Of a stretch of DNA of 64,000 nucleotides, positions 35,809 to 45,156 are shown in pieces. This DNA comes from Syntrophobacter sp963666995. GTDB lineage: Bacteria > Desulfobacterota > Syntrophobacteria > Syntrophobacterales > Syntrophobacteraceae. The stretch spans positions 1,302,001 through 1,366,000 of the forward strand of contig OY762941.1 in the NCBI GenBank assembly GCA_963666995.1. Direction: 5' to 3'. Each line of letters begins with the position of its first letter. The stretch's first letter is position 1. The translations under genes and the position numbers were made by a program. A model generated the notes under the pieces. The model was not told the origin of the DNA. It worked only from the letters and a program-made list of their open reading frames with translations, and made no database searches.

Positions 35809-37639
35809 GTCTCAAGACCACGTAGAGCCTTCGGGCGATTGAAACTCATTCATCTTCTCGCGCCTCCTCCTTCGCATTCGTCCAGTCTCAAGACCACGTA
35901 GAGCCTTCGGGCGATTGAAACTCTACCCTTTCCGCCACCCGAACATACTGTCATTCCTTCACGGTCTCAAGACCACGTAGAGCCTTCGGGCGATTGAAAC
36001 AGCCGGAAAACAGGAACCATAGGGAATCTCTACTATTCCAGTCTCAAGACCACGTAGAGCCTTCGGGCGATTGAAACAAACTCCAATTCTCATTCAGGTA
36101 TATCAGCGCTACTCTATCTCTCGGTCTCAAGACCACGTAGAGCCTTCGGGCGATTGAAACTTCATTAAGCCTCTTTCGGCTGAGGACTTGGAGTTTGTGT
36201 CTCAAGACCACGTAGAGCCTTCGGGCGATTGAAACGTCCATGAGCACTACCATCCCCGCGTGTTCGGAATAGAGGCGGTCTCAAGACCACGTAGAGCCTT
36301 CGGGCGATTGAAACTTCCATGCCGTCCATCTGGTAAAGATTGTATGCGGTGTCTCAAGACCACGTAGAGCCTTCGGGCGATTGAAACCCCATCAAGATAC
36401 AGGTGCCGTGATGGTTGCGGTGTGTGTCTCAAGACCACGTAGAGCCTTCGGGCGATTGAAACGAATACGGCTTCCGAAAACGTTGCGAGGCGTGCCATGG
36501 AGGTCTCAAGACCACGTAGAGCCTTCGGGCGATTGAAACGTATCCCCACTCGCGGACGGCGTTCCTTGCGGAGTACTTAAGTCTCAAGACCACGTAGAGC
36601 CTTCGGGCGATTGAAACCAATTTCCGATTCAATACGCTCTCGGCGGAGATCATCTAAAAGTCTCAAGACCACGTAGAGCCTTCGGGCGATTGAAACTGGG
36701 TTTGAAAACTCGGCGTCTGCTCTCCCTTGGATTGAGCGGTCTCAAGACCACGTAGAGCCTTCGGGCGATTGAAACAACTGGGGTTCCCGCATTGCCTCAA
36801 TGCCGGTAATCCGGTATGTCTCAAGACCACGTAGAGCCTTCGGGCGATTGAAACTTCAGCAATCATGCCAGCCAACACGATGTAGTCGAGACTCGGTCTC
36901 AAGACCACGTAGAGCCTTCGGGCGATTGAAACAATTACCACCAGGAGCCCGAACTGCCCCCGCTATTCGAGTCTCAAGACCACGTAGAGCCTTCGGGCGA
37001 TTGAAACTTATATGGAGGCATGTTCTCGCGGTACCAAACCTCGCTCAGCATCAGTCTCAAGACCACGTAGAGCCTTCGGGCGATTGAAACCCATCCGAAC
37101 CGTAGCTTTGATAACTGCGACTCTGGACTTAATTGTCTCAAGACCACGTAGAGCCTTCGGGCGATTGAAACTCTCAATCCCGTATGCCCGCAGGCTTTTC
37201 AGCTTGTCCCAGTCTCAAGACCACGTAGAGCCTTCGGGCGATTGAAACTTCATCGAGCCTCTCTTCCGTCCAGTAGGTGGGATGCGGATCAGGGTCTCAA
37301 GACCACGTAGAGCCTTCGGGCGATTGGAACAAATCGACATTATTATCTCCGCAACCTCTACATCTAAAATCAGTCTCAAGACCACGTAGAGCCTTCGGGC
37401 GATTGAAACTCATTGCCCACATGAGCCATACGCGCCGACTCACTCCCTAGTCTCAAGACCACGTAGAGCCTTCGGGCGATTGAAACTCAAATGTAGGAGG
37501 GACCGGGACATTAGAACGTGGCAAGACGTCTCAAGACCACGTAGAGCCTTCGGGCGATTGAAACTCTTTTTCGGCAAGTATCTGTTGAGGAGATTTGGGC
37601 TGGTCTCAAGACCACGTAGAGCCTTCGGGCGATTCTAAT
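35809..37639 (+). CRISPR. CRISPR array 1: 24 repeats, 23 spacers
   Basis: 37-bp repeat beginning GTCTCAAGACCACGTAGAGC and ending TTCGGGCGATTGAAAC, with starts I located at 35809, 35885, 35964, 36041, 36124, 36199 and so on to 37603. Spacers are 36-46 bp. Copy 20 (37294) has GATTGGAAC; the last copy (37603) degenerates at its 3' end (GATTCTAAT), marking the trailer. Transcription runs rightward from the leader. The repeat contains GCC-TTCG-GGC, a UUCG-tetraloop hairpin, followed by the 8-nt ATTGAAAC that would become the crRNA 5' handle after Cas6 cleavage. Confidence 0.98.
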
Positions 37640-38111
37640 TTCTCACTGAAAATTCACTACACCGTTCCACGGCTGGAAATCCAAGTAAGGAACCTGCGCC
37701 CCACTCCACCCCTCTTCGGCCTGCCCCTTCCTGCTAATTATTCTCACGATCTTGAAGCAACAATAAAAGGTTCAACAAGAGATACCGGCAATTGGCGCCT
37801 TCCAGCCGTGCCGAATTCACCGGTGGAATGAATAGTTTTGCACTTCGCATGCTTGTATTATTTTGTGATTTATTTTTTGGAACACGCGTGTATACTAAAT
37901 GGCAAATTATCAAGATTTCCATCGCGGAATTGGGCGTTCGGTTGAACGCTGGGAGATACTCGGGGTAGATCATCAGCTTAAGCAGGCTGGGCATTGAGGA
38001 TCCTCTGTTATCGACCCTCTCTTCCGCATTTATCCCCGAATAAACGATATCCAGGCACGAATTAGACCATCATTTGATTAATAATTACTGAACGGCATAC
38101 AGGAGATAGCC
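37640..38111 (+). promoter_or_regulatory. Gap before the cas operon with candidate promoter
   Basis: 472 bp without a supported gene, notably more AT-rich than its surroundings. At 37882-37891 is the perfect palindrome ACACGCGTGT, abutting a good -10 hexamer TATACT (37891-37896). The -35 is poor (TTTATT about 16 bp upstream), as for an activator- or repressor-controlled promoter. This is the likeliest start of the cas transcript; the first gene has AGGAG at 38101 and ATG at 38112. Confidence 0.4.
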
Positions 38112-39335
38112 ATGGCCCTCTGTTCTAATGCCGAGTTCCGTGAATATCAAACGGATATCCTTTTTCTTCTGGTAGGTACGAATCCTCTCCCCAACTATGT
38201 TGCCGCCCTGCTCCTGGCAAAAGAAAATGCCTCGATATACCTGATGCACACGAAAGGGAAAGGGAGCACAGCAGAGGTCGCCTGCCGCCTCAGGCAGCAC
38301 ATCAACAAAACCCGGCCTGACCTCCAAATTATTCTGCGGAGCATACACGACGCGGATACGGAAAAGATCCGGCTAAAGGTCCGGGAGATCGTATCGGAGA
38401 TCGGGGCTGGTGGAAAATCCGTGGGCCTGAATTACACCGGCGCGACCAAACCCATGGCGGTGCAGGCCTTCCACTCCCTCAAAGAGAGCTTTCCAAACGG
38501 ACTGTACAGCTATCTCGATCCACGATCCCTTGCGATGTTCATCAACAGGGAGGGCATGCCTACTCAAAGTCCGGCTGTGGGTCGAACCGTGGAACTCACT
38601 CTGGAAGAACTTGCCGAGATTCACGGCTATAAGCTCATCACCGACACGCGGCGATCGTCGCGTTGTCCGGACATTCACAACGCTCTCGTTTTCATTGTTG
38701 CCTCCAAAGACGGATATGCTGACTGGAGGAATTGGATCGACAGCTTCGAGAAAGGCAACCCGCTAGAGTCCATAGGGAATTATCCGTATTTAGGACCGCT
38801 CATGCAGGGCATCCGCGCCGCGTGCGGCTGCGAATCCCCGACCGAAACCGAAGTCTCGGGTAAGCTCGGCCATAAAGCTCTGAAAGCCTGCATAAAATAC
38901 TTCCGGGCGGAATTCTTGGAAGAATATACCTTTGACTGCGTCAAGTCCGTTTCAGACGAACTGGGAATCAAACAATTCGGCCTCGGCCAGAAGTTCATCC
39001 GCACGGGGAGACAGGCGGCAAAAAAAGACTGGGAGCTGGATGTCGCGGCGATAGACGGCTATCAGTTGTTCGCGATCTCCTGCATGGCCACTTGTATACC
39101 TGGCAACGCCAAGAAGCACTTGATGGAAGTATTCGTCCGCGCTCGCCAGTTGGGAGGTGACGAAGCCCGCTTCGGCCTAGTCTGCTGCGTGAAAAATCCC
39201 GAGATGCTTCAGCAGGAGATCGCACGGACATGGGACGCCCAGGGAAAAATCCGTGTCTTCGGCAGTCGTCATCTGCCCGACCTGACCCGAGAACTGAAGA
39301 ACTGGTTTCTGACCGCGAACAAGGGGGCTGCATGA
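38112..39335 (+). CDS. CARF-domain nuclease, Card1/Can2-like type III ancillary effector
   Basis: Expected to bind cyclic oligoadenylate from Cas10 and degrade nucleic acid. 407 residues. The N-terminal CARF domain (about 10-145) has the loop FLLVGTNPLPNYVAALLL and the ligand motif NYTGATKPM (about 108-115). A linker/winged region follows, and then a PD-(D/E)xK-type domain (about 240-400) as in DUF1887 proteins: a glutamate in AEFLEEYTFD (E269/E270), D310 in WELDVAAID, then FAISCMATC. Where active members have ExK or SCK, this has S-C-M (323-325), so the usual lysine is missing. First gene of the operon, overlapping cas10 by 4 nt. Confidence 0.85.
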   Translation: MALCSNAEFREYQTDILFLLVGTNPLPNYVAALLLAKENASIYLMHTKGKGSTAEVACRLRQHINKTRPDLQIILRSIHDADTEKIRLKVREIVSEIGAGGKSVGLNYTGATKPMAVQAFHSLKESFPNGLYSYLDPRSLAMFINREGMPTQSPAVGRTVELTLEELAEIHGYKLITDTRRSSRCPDIHNALVFIVASKDGYADWRNWIDSFEKGNPLESIGNYPYLGPLMQGIRAACGCESPTETEVSGKLGHKALKACIKYFRAEFLEEYTFDCVKSVSDELGIKQFGLGQKFIRTGRQAAKKDWELDVAAIDGYQLFAISCMATCIPGNAKKHLMEVFVRARQLGGDEARFGLVCCVKNPEMLQQEIARTWDAQGKIRVFGSRHLPDLTRELKNWFLTANKGAA

Positions 39336-40912
39336 CTCAGCAATCGCTCATGCTCATCGAAATCTCCGGTATCCAGGACTACATCTTTAGAAGCAACCAA
39401 CTGGCACAGAACATTGGAGCCTCAGAGCTGGTGCAGCGGGCGTTGAAGGAGTGGCTTTCGGAGCTTTTACCCCGGCCTCACAATTTCGAAGGAGCCCGGC
39501 TGCCGGATAAGGCGACCCTTTCCAACGGGCTCGCTTCACTCGTGATCTATTCCGGAGGAGGAAACGCGGCCGTCCTCTTTGCGAGTGACGAAATGGCCGA
39601 ACGCTTCGCGCGCGACTATTCAAGACGCCTCCTTCGGGACGCGCCCGGGATGCAGATGACCCTGCAGCGGATGCCGTTTGACCCCGTCTCGGGCATTTTG
39701 GCCAAAATCCACCAGGAACTCCGCGGCAGACTCGCCCGCCGCAAGCTCGACCGAAAGGTAAGCGCTCCCCTGGCAGGGCTGGGCGTCACAGCCGCATGCG
39801 TGTACACGGGAGCGCCCGCAGTTTGCGAAAGAAACGGGCAACTGATCTCCGCAGAAGTCCGCGCCAAGCTCGATGCCGAACCGTATGGAAATGAGCGACT
39901 CAAAAAACTGCTTCCCGATGTTGAAACAAATGGTTTCAAATTGACACACAATTTCGGAGACTTCGGGACGAAGGGAGAATCAAGCTTCCTGGCGATCGTG
40001 CATGCTGACGGGAACCGGATGGGCGACCGGATAGAAAACATCGGGCGAAAATTCCCCCGTCCGGGGCTGAACGACGACTACATCAAAGCCCTTGGAGACT
40101 TTTCGGACTCGGTTCACAAAGCGTCGGAGAAAGCATTGCAGGAAACGGCCGGCCTCCTGCTCTCACCGGATAACCTCCCCGAAGGAAGCAACCTGATTGG
40201 GGGCATAGTTCCCATTCCCGAACGAAACGGGGAGAGGTACCTCCCCTTCCGCCCGATAGTGTTCGGGGGCGATGATGTGACCTTCGTCTGTGAAGGCCGC
40301 CTCGGGCTTTCTCTGGCCGCCGAATATCTCTCCGCCTACTCCGGGGAAACTCTTTCGGACGGGGAACCGGCTCATGCGAGGGCCGGGGTGGCTGTTGTAA
40401 AATCACACTACCCTTTTTCGCGGGCGTATGAATTGGCGGTATCGCTATGTGATTCCGCCAGGGAATATATCAGGGACTGTGAAGAGAAGGGGGAGCAAGG
40501 AGTCTCCGCATTCGATTGGCATTTCGCCGTAACCGGTCTGCTGTTGCCGCTGAGTGAGGTACGCGAGCGCGAATATACGGCAAGAGAGGGCAGCCTGCTC
40601 ATGCGGCCGGTTCGACTGAATCCTGCTGGAAATGACTGGAGATCCTGGGTCACGTTCACAAGGGTAATCGACGGGTTTCGGGATGACGATGGAGCCTGGG
40701 CGGGAAGAAGGAACAAGCTGAAAGCTTTAAGGGATGTTCTGAGAGAAGGCCCTGAGGACGTAAAGCTGTTCCTGGCGGGGGAGAAACTCCCTTCCGTACC
40801 GTCTTGGCCGGACATGCGGACGCAAGGCTGGCAGGGCGAAAACTGCGGCTACTTCGACGCCGTCGAAGCATTGGACTTTTATGTGCCTTTAAACGGGAGC
40901 AGACCGGAATGA
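39332..40912 (+). CDS. cas10: Cas10-family protein, GGDD cyclase, no HD nuclease domain
   Basis: Large-subunit signature protein of type III complexes. 526 residues from the ATG at 39332. Palm 1 starts almost at residue 1 (LMLIEISGIQDYIFRSNQ), with VIYSGGGNAAVLFA at 71-85; there is no preceding HD domain. Palm 2 has the metal-binding HADGNRMGD (D226) and the catalytic FGGDD (GGDD at 312-315), so it should make cyclic oligoadenylates from ATP when target RNA is bound. Lack of HD implies no Cas10-mediated DNA cleavage. Length and organisation fit III-D better than III-A or III-B. It is coupled to its neighbours on both sides by ATGA overlaps. Confidence 0.93.
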   Translation: MTQQSLMLIEISGIQDYIFRSNQLAQNIGASELVQRALKEWLSELLPRPHNFEGARLPDKATLSNGLASLVIYSGGGNAAVLFASDEMAERFARDYSRRLLRDAPGMQMTLQRMPFDPVSGILAKIHQELRGRLARRKLDRKVSAPLAGLGVTAACVYTGAPAVCERNGQLISAEVRAKLDAEPYGNERLKKLLPDVETNGFKLTHNFGDFGTKGESSFLAIVHADGNRMGDRIENIGRKFPRPGLNDDYIKALGDFSDSVHKASEKALQETAGLLLSPDNLPEGSNLIGGIVPIPERNGERYLPFRPIVFGGDDVTFVCEGRLGLSLAAEYLSAYSGETLSDGEPAHARAGVAVVKSHYPFSRAYELAVSLCDSAREYIRDCEEKGEQGVSAFDWHFAVTGLLLPLSEVREREYTAREGSLLMRPVRLNPAGNDWRSWVTFTRVIDGFRDDDGAWAGRRNKLKALRDVLREGPEDVKLFLAGEKLPSVPSWPDMRTQGWQGENCGYFDAVEALDFYVPLNGSRPE

Positions 40913-41580
40913 AAGCATACCGCCTCAGAATTACCTTGAAGAGTGATGCCACCTTCGGCCGCGGCGACGGCATGGCGGGAGTCGTTGATGCCGAGGTGCA
41001 GCACGACGGATACGGTCTGCCCTTTCTGAGTGGCAGGACCCTGAAAGGCTTGCTGGGGGCGGAATGCGCCGACATACTCTTCGCCTTGCAGCATGCCTGC
41101 CCCACGCAGACAGGCCGCTGGGAAGCGGCGGCGGAGCGGCTCTTCGGCGCCAGCGGGGGGAACCTCCTTGGCGGTGGGAATTTGGTTGTCGGACCGGCTG
41201 AACTCCCTCCGGATTTGCGTGAGGCCCTGGCGTATGAGGTGGAAAGCGGGAACCTCACACAAACCGACATCCTTGAAACATTTACGGCTCTCCGCAGGCA
41301 GACGGCAATGGATGCGGAGACCGGCTCGCCGAAGAAGGAAACGTTGAGGACAATGCGCGTTATTCTGCGCGAGACCGTATTCGAGGCGTCTCTCGGCTTC
41401 CGGAGGGAGCCCGAAACGGATGAACCGGCACTTCTTTCGGCGGCCGTCAAAGCCTTCCGGCGTGCCGGGACCGGCCGGAACCGCGGACGAGGGCTCCTGC
41501 TGACTGGATTGTACGACACTGATTCCAAGTGTCTCACCGACGTTCTCTTTGAAGATTTCCGAAAGGCGGTGGGTGGATGA
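40909..41580 (+). CDS. Csm3-like Cas7 RAMP protein
   Basis: 223-residue single-RRM RAMP that should bind the crRNA backbone. The N-terminal strand FGRGDGMAGVVDAEVQHDG precedes GLPFLSGRTLKGLL, the family's PyIPGSSLKG block. D27, in GVVDAEV, is at the position of the Csm3 aspartate that cleaves target RNA every 6 nt. The C-terminal glycine-rich loop is AGTGRNRGRGLLL. It ends in a 4-nt ATGA overlap with the csx10 gene. In the Synechocystis III-Dv system the matching Cas7 is fused to Cas5 and Cas11; here it is separate. Confidence 0.85.
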   Translation: MKAYRLRITLKSDATFGRGDGMAGVVDAEVQHDGYGLPFLSGRTLKGLLGAECADILFALQHACPTQTGRWEAAAERLFGASGGNLLGGGNLVVGPAELPPDLREALAYEVESGNLTQTDILETFTALRRQTAMDAETGSPKKETLRTMRVILRETVFEASLGFRREPETDEPALLSAAVKAFRRAGTGRNRGRGLLLTGLYDTDSKCLTDVLFEDFRKAVGG

Positions 41581-43184
41581 AGGCTCTGACTTTTCGTCTT
41601 CAGCTTGAAGAACCCGTTTTGGTATCCCAGGCTTTGACGGGAGAAGAAAATAGTGCGATCGGGATGCCCTTCATTCCCGGGAGCGCCCTTCGCGGCGTTC
41701 TGGCAGACCGTTATCTACGAAGTCATCCATCAGCCGATTTGGCGGCCGATCCCGATGCACGGCGTCTGTTCTTCGACGGAACGGTCTGTTTTTTGAACGC
41801 ATACCCCTGGTACGAAGGCGTCCGGACGCTGCCGAAACCCATGTCGTGGTTTACCGAGAAAAACGACTTCAACAAACCAGACGCCCGGATTTACGACTTG
41901 GCGATTGACCGGGACCCGCACCACGAGCAGATCAAACCACCCGCCGGCGAGTTCTGTCGTCTCCTCTACGAGGATGCCGGTTCCCGGCAGGAGGAAGACG
42001 AGGAATACTCCGAAGAATCGGGGGAGACGCAGGGTTCGGCGTGTTTCATTTCTCCTCGCCGGAACCTCAACGTGCACATTGCACTGGAAGATGCGAACTG
42101 CCGTAGCGATCAGAACAAAGTCTTCCGGTATGACTCCCTGGCCCAGCGGCAGACGTTCGGCGGCGTCATCGTGAGCCGGAACGGCGACGATCTCAGATTG
42201 CTCATGGAACTCCTCGGTCCGCCGGACCTGCGGATCGGGGCTGCAAGAACGGCGGGGTATGGGAGAGTCGGGATCGAGAGCCCCCGCATAGAACCGGGCT
42301 GGAACGAGTACGAGCCCGGCCCTGTTCCGGATGACGGCAGGATAGTCGTTACACTGTTGAGCGATGTCGTCGTTCGCGGTGCGAATGGGCAGGTGGACGG
42401 CGACCTCGATAGCGCCTTCGGCCTCACGCCGGGCATGTCGGCTTTGAAACACGAGTGGGCCAGTCACCGGCTGAAACTCGTAGCGGGATATAACCGGAAA
42501 TGGGGCCTCCCCCTCAGACAGGACTGGGCTGTTGCCGCCGGCAGCGTTTATGTGTACCCCCCAGGCAGCGTCGATGTGGAGCGGTTGCAGGAACTGGCGG
42601 CGAGAGGAATCGGAGAAAGGCGGGCGGAGGGGTTCGGAAGGTTCGCCGTGAACTGGCACACCACGAATGCCGTGATGAAGCACCCTCCCGTTAAGAGCCC
42701 GGGGAATCTCCCTTCCCTTTCCCCCGCGAGTAAAAGAATGGCTGCGACGCTGGCTCAAAGGAGACTGAGGATTCTTCTCGAACGCAAATTGGCGGAAGCC
42801 GTGAACGGGGTCGACCTGGGGAAACCCCTCCCTCAGAATTCTCAATTGTCCCGCGTACAAACCGCCGTGCTGAACGCCCGGCAGAGCAGGAACATGCAGG
42901 GAGTGATCGATCACCTTAACAGTTTGAAGGGCGCCCGCAAGCAATTAGAGCGGGCCAAGGTCGGCGGACTGTCGATGTTTTACTGGCTGGTGGAAAGAGT
43001 GAAGCGATCGGACGTTGAAGTGCAGCTCCTCCGAAGTGCGCCGCTGCCTTCGATAGCCGGAGAAAGCGCCCGGATGACCGAAGATTTTAAACTCGAGTAT
43101 ACGGCACGGCTGATCGATGGGGTGATGAGGAAAGCCAGAAAGCTTAACCAAAGCGATAGGTCGAACCGAGAGGAGGCCGTATGA
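41577..43184 (+). CDS. csx10: Csx10-type Cas5-like RAMP with helical C-terminal extension
   Basis: 535 residues. Residues 1-360 form a two-part RAMP: MPFIPGSALRGVLADRYL at the start, an insertion rich in acid (EEDEEYSEES, about 139-148), AARTAGYGR, and the glycine-rich loop GIGERRAEGFGRF (344-356). This is the Csx10 pattern, which caps the crRNA 5' handle next to Cas10. Residues about 380-535 are a separate, positively charged, predicted all-helical domain, which is where Cas11 sits in the III-Dv Cas7-Cas5-Cas11 fusion. I infer a built-in Cas11 because no free small subunit gene exists in the operon. Confidence 0.82.
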   Translation: MKALTFRLQLEEPVLVSQALTGEENSAIGMPFIPGSALRGVLADRYLRSHPSADLAADPDARRLFFDGTVCFLNAYPWYEGVRTLPKPMSWFTEKNDFNKPDARIYDLAIDRDPHHEQIKPPAGEFCRLLYEDAGSRQEEDEEYSEESGETQGSACFISPRRNLNVHIALEDANCRSDQNKVFRYDSLAQRQTFGGVIVSRNGDDLRLLMELLGPPDLRIGAARTAGYGRVGIESPRIEPGWNEYEPGPVPDDGRIVVTLLSDVVVRGANGQVDGDLDSAFGLTPGMSALKHEWASHRLKLVAGYNRKWGLPLRQDWAVAAGSVYVYPPGSVDVERLQELAARGIGERRAEGFGRFAVNWHTTNAVMKHPPVKSPGNLPSLSPASKRMAATLAQRRLRILLERKLAEAVNGVDLGKPLPQNSQLSRVQTAVLNARQSRNMQGVIDHLNSLKGARKQLERAKVGGLSMFYWLVERVKRSDVEVQLLRSAPLPSIAGESARMTEDFKLEYTARLIDGVMRKARKLNQSDRSNREEAV

Positions 43185-44584
43185 GCGGGCGGGCAAGCCG
43201 ACAGGTGGCAGAGAGGGTTTGTATCCGGGGGAAGCTGGTCCTGGAGACTCCCGCGCATTTCGGCAACGGCGATGCGGTCGGGCTGGCCGATATCCCGCTC
43301 CTGATGGACCCGCTGGAAGGAAAGCAGCCTCTTCTTACGGGGTCCTCCATTGCCGGGGCGCTTCGAAGTTATTTGCGGGAATATGAGCATGGCTGCCGGT
43401 CCCCGGGAAAGCAGAACGACCTTGGGGACCGGCTCTTTGGCAGGATCGATGGGGAAGCGTCCTATCAAAGCTGGCTGTTGGTCGATGATGCCCTCGGTAA
43501 TCTGGCCGGTATCGAGCTGCGGGACGGCGTGGCCATCGACCCCCGGACGCGGACCGCAGAAGACCGGGCCAAGTTCGACGTGGAATTGCTGGAGGCCGGA
43601 ACGACTTTCGACCTGTCTTTTGAGTTGCTGCTCACCCGGAAGAACGAGGATTTGCTCGATGCTCTTGCGCTGGCCTTGCATGGACTGGAAAGAGGGGAAA
43701 TCGGGCTGGGCCTGCGCAAGCGGCGTGGTTTCGGTCAATGCAGGGTCGAGAGTTGGTCCGTGCGGCGCTACAGGGTTTTCACCCCTAAAGGATTGCTGGG
43801 CTGGCTGGACAACGACGCCTCAGACGAGATTGCAGGCACCGGCATATTAAACCTCTTGCAGGTGTCGCCCAAGATCCCCGACCGGCGAGAATATTTCTCC
43901 ATCGACGCCACATGCAGACTGGACGGCTCGCTCCTGATCCGGTCCGGCTCGGGCGCCGCAGGCTCACCCGACATGGTCCATCTGCACTCCCGCAGGGATG
44001 GCGGTTTCGCACCGGTTCTATCCGGCACCAGCCTGGCCGGCGTCATCCGGGCCAGAGCCCTTCGCATCGCGAACACGATATTCGGCGACGGTCACATCCT
44101 TGTGGATGAAATGTTCGGCAAACGAATTCAGAATAACCGGGATACACCCAGCGGAAGCAGGATTGTCACATACGAAGCGGAGTTGGATGGCACACGCGCC
44201 CTTGTGCAGAGCCGGGTTAAGATCAACCGGCTGACGGGAGGGGCATTTCCCGGGGCACTTTTCTCCGGGCAGCCCGAGTTCGGGGGAAACGGGGCAACCG
44301 TGAAGATTCAGGTAACGCTGCAGCAGCCGCGGAAATACGAAATTGGCCTGTTGCTGCTGGTCTTTAAAGACCTGTGGACGGGCGACCTTCCTCTGGGAGG
44401 CGAAAGCAGCGTAGGACGGGGACGTGTTAGCGGTCTGAACGCAACCGTAATGTGGCAGAAGATGAACGGCGCTGGAACCTGGACGCTCAAACAGGCGACC
44501 GATGGGCTAGAAATAAGCGGCGGTGCGGGCGATGAGCTGGAAGCATTCGTGCAGGCGCTTCATGGCTATGGGGAGGGAGTATGA
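43181..44584 (+). CDS. Double Cas7 RAMP protein (Cas7-2x type)
   Basis: 467 residues made of two Csm3-like units. Unit 1 (about 10-200): TPAHFGNGDAVGLADIPLLM, LLTGSSIAGALRSYL, and the loop LGLRKRRGFGQCRVES. Unit 2 (about 235-440): LLIRSGSGAAGSPDMVHLH, PVLSGTSLAGVIRARALRI, and LPLGGESSVGRGRVSG. Each unit has an aspartate before its GTS/GSS block (D37 in GLADIPLL; the D of SPDMVH) at the place expected for target-RNA cleavage. Such tandem Cas7 proteins are known from III-D variants. Overlaps both neighbours by 4 nt. Confidence 0.85.
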   Translation: MSGRASRQVAERVCIRGKLVLETPAHFGNGDAVGLADIPLLMDPLEGKQPLLTGSSIAGALRSYLREYEHGCRSPGKQNDLGDRLFGRIDGEASYQSWLLVDDALGNLAGIELRDGVAIDPRTRTAEDRAKFDVELLEAGTTFDLSFELLLTRKNEDLLDALALALHGLERGEIGLGLRKRRGFGQCRVESWSVRRYRVFTPKGLLGWLDNDASDEIAGTGILNLLQVSPKIPDRREYFSIDATCRLDGSLLIRSGSGAAGSPDMVHLHSRRDGGFAPVLSGTSLAGVIRARALRIANTIFGDGHILVDEMFGKRIQNNRDTPSGSRIVTYEAELDGTRALVQSRVKINRLTGGAFPGALFSGQPEFGGNGATVKIQVTLQQPRKYEIGLLLLVFKDLWTGDLPLGGESSVGRGRVSGLNATVMWQKMNGAGTWTLKQATDGLEISGGAGDELEAFVQALHGYGEGV

Positions 44585-45156
44585 TCGATCGGCTCTTGCA
44601 TGACGTCGTTGTGGGACCCGATTTTTTTGGGAATCCCGCAGAATGGCTTGCCAACCGGGCGGATCCGGGCATGAAATGGCTGCTGGCCCATGCGGACGAC
44701 GGGGTGATCTGGGGCAGGAGGGAGGATAACGGCCCCTTCACCCTGTCGGGCGCTGTCTTCGACCGTCGGCAATATCCCAGCATAGCCATTGGATTGCGGG
44801 GGCTGACCTTGCAGCAAGCCCGGGTTTTCGGGGAGGAAGCCGAACTCATGGTCTGGAAGTCAGGGGATGGTTTTGCCGGTCGAATCATCCGGGAGACTTC
44901 CGATTTTCCCGTTAGCGACTCTTTCGATGAGGACCACCTGCTCTGGGGAAAAGACAGGAATGACATCATGGATGTGGGAGCGCGGTTCACTCTTCTGAAG
45001 GAGGGCCAACAAGGTTTGATGCACGCTCCACCCATGCGCATGCCCGCCAGAGGGAGGATGTCCCTCACTGTACGCCACTACCTGGATTATGATGACCAGC
45101 AACAGGCATTCATCGCGTTGAGCCGCCTGGTAAGACTGAACGGAGAGAAGAAATGA
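44581..45156 (+). CDS. csx19: Csx19 (TIGR03984-type) CRISPR-associated protein
   Basis: 191 residues. The pattern of a tryptophan-rich N-terminal half (EWLANRADPGMKWLLAHADD, DGVIWGRRED), an internal RIIRE and a C-terminal RHYLDYDD followed by AFIALSRLV matches the Csx19 family found in III-D loci. In the III-Dv complex Csx19 is a bound accessory subunit; its role is poorly understood. It is translated from an ATGA overlap with the double Cas7 and overlaps the large RAMP downstream. Identification is from memory of the family; the domain fold cannot be confirmed from sequence alone. Confidence 0.75.
   Translation: MIDRLLHDVVVGPDFFGNPAEWLANRADPGMKWLLAHADDGVIWGRREDNGPFTLSGAVFDRRQYPSIAIGLRGLTLQQARVFGEEAELMVWKSGDGFAGRIIRETSDFPVSDSFDEDHLLWGKDRNDIMDVGARFTLLKEGQQGLMHAPPMRMPARGRMSLTVRHYLDYDDQQQAFIALSRLVRLNGEKK

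Noticed and set aside
36044..37245. Short ORFs reading through the CRISPR arrays with repeated peptides such as VSIARRLYVVLR
   Set aside because: They are translations of the repeats themselves and have no ribosome sites.
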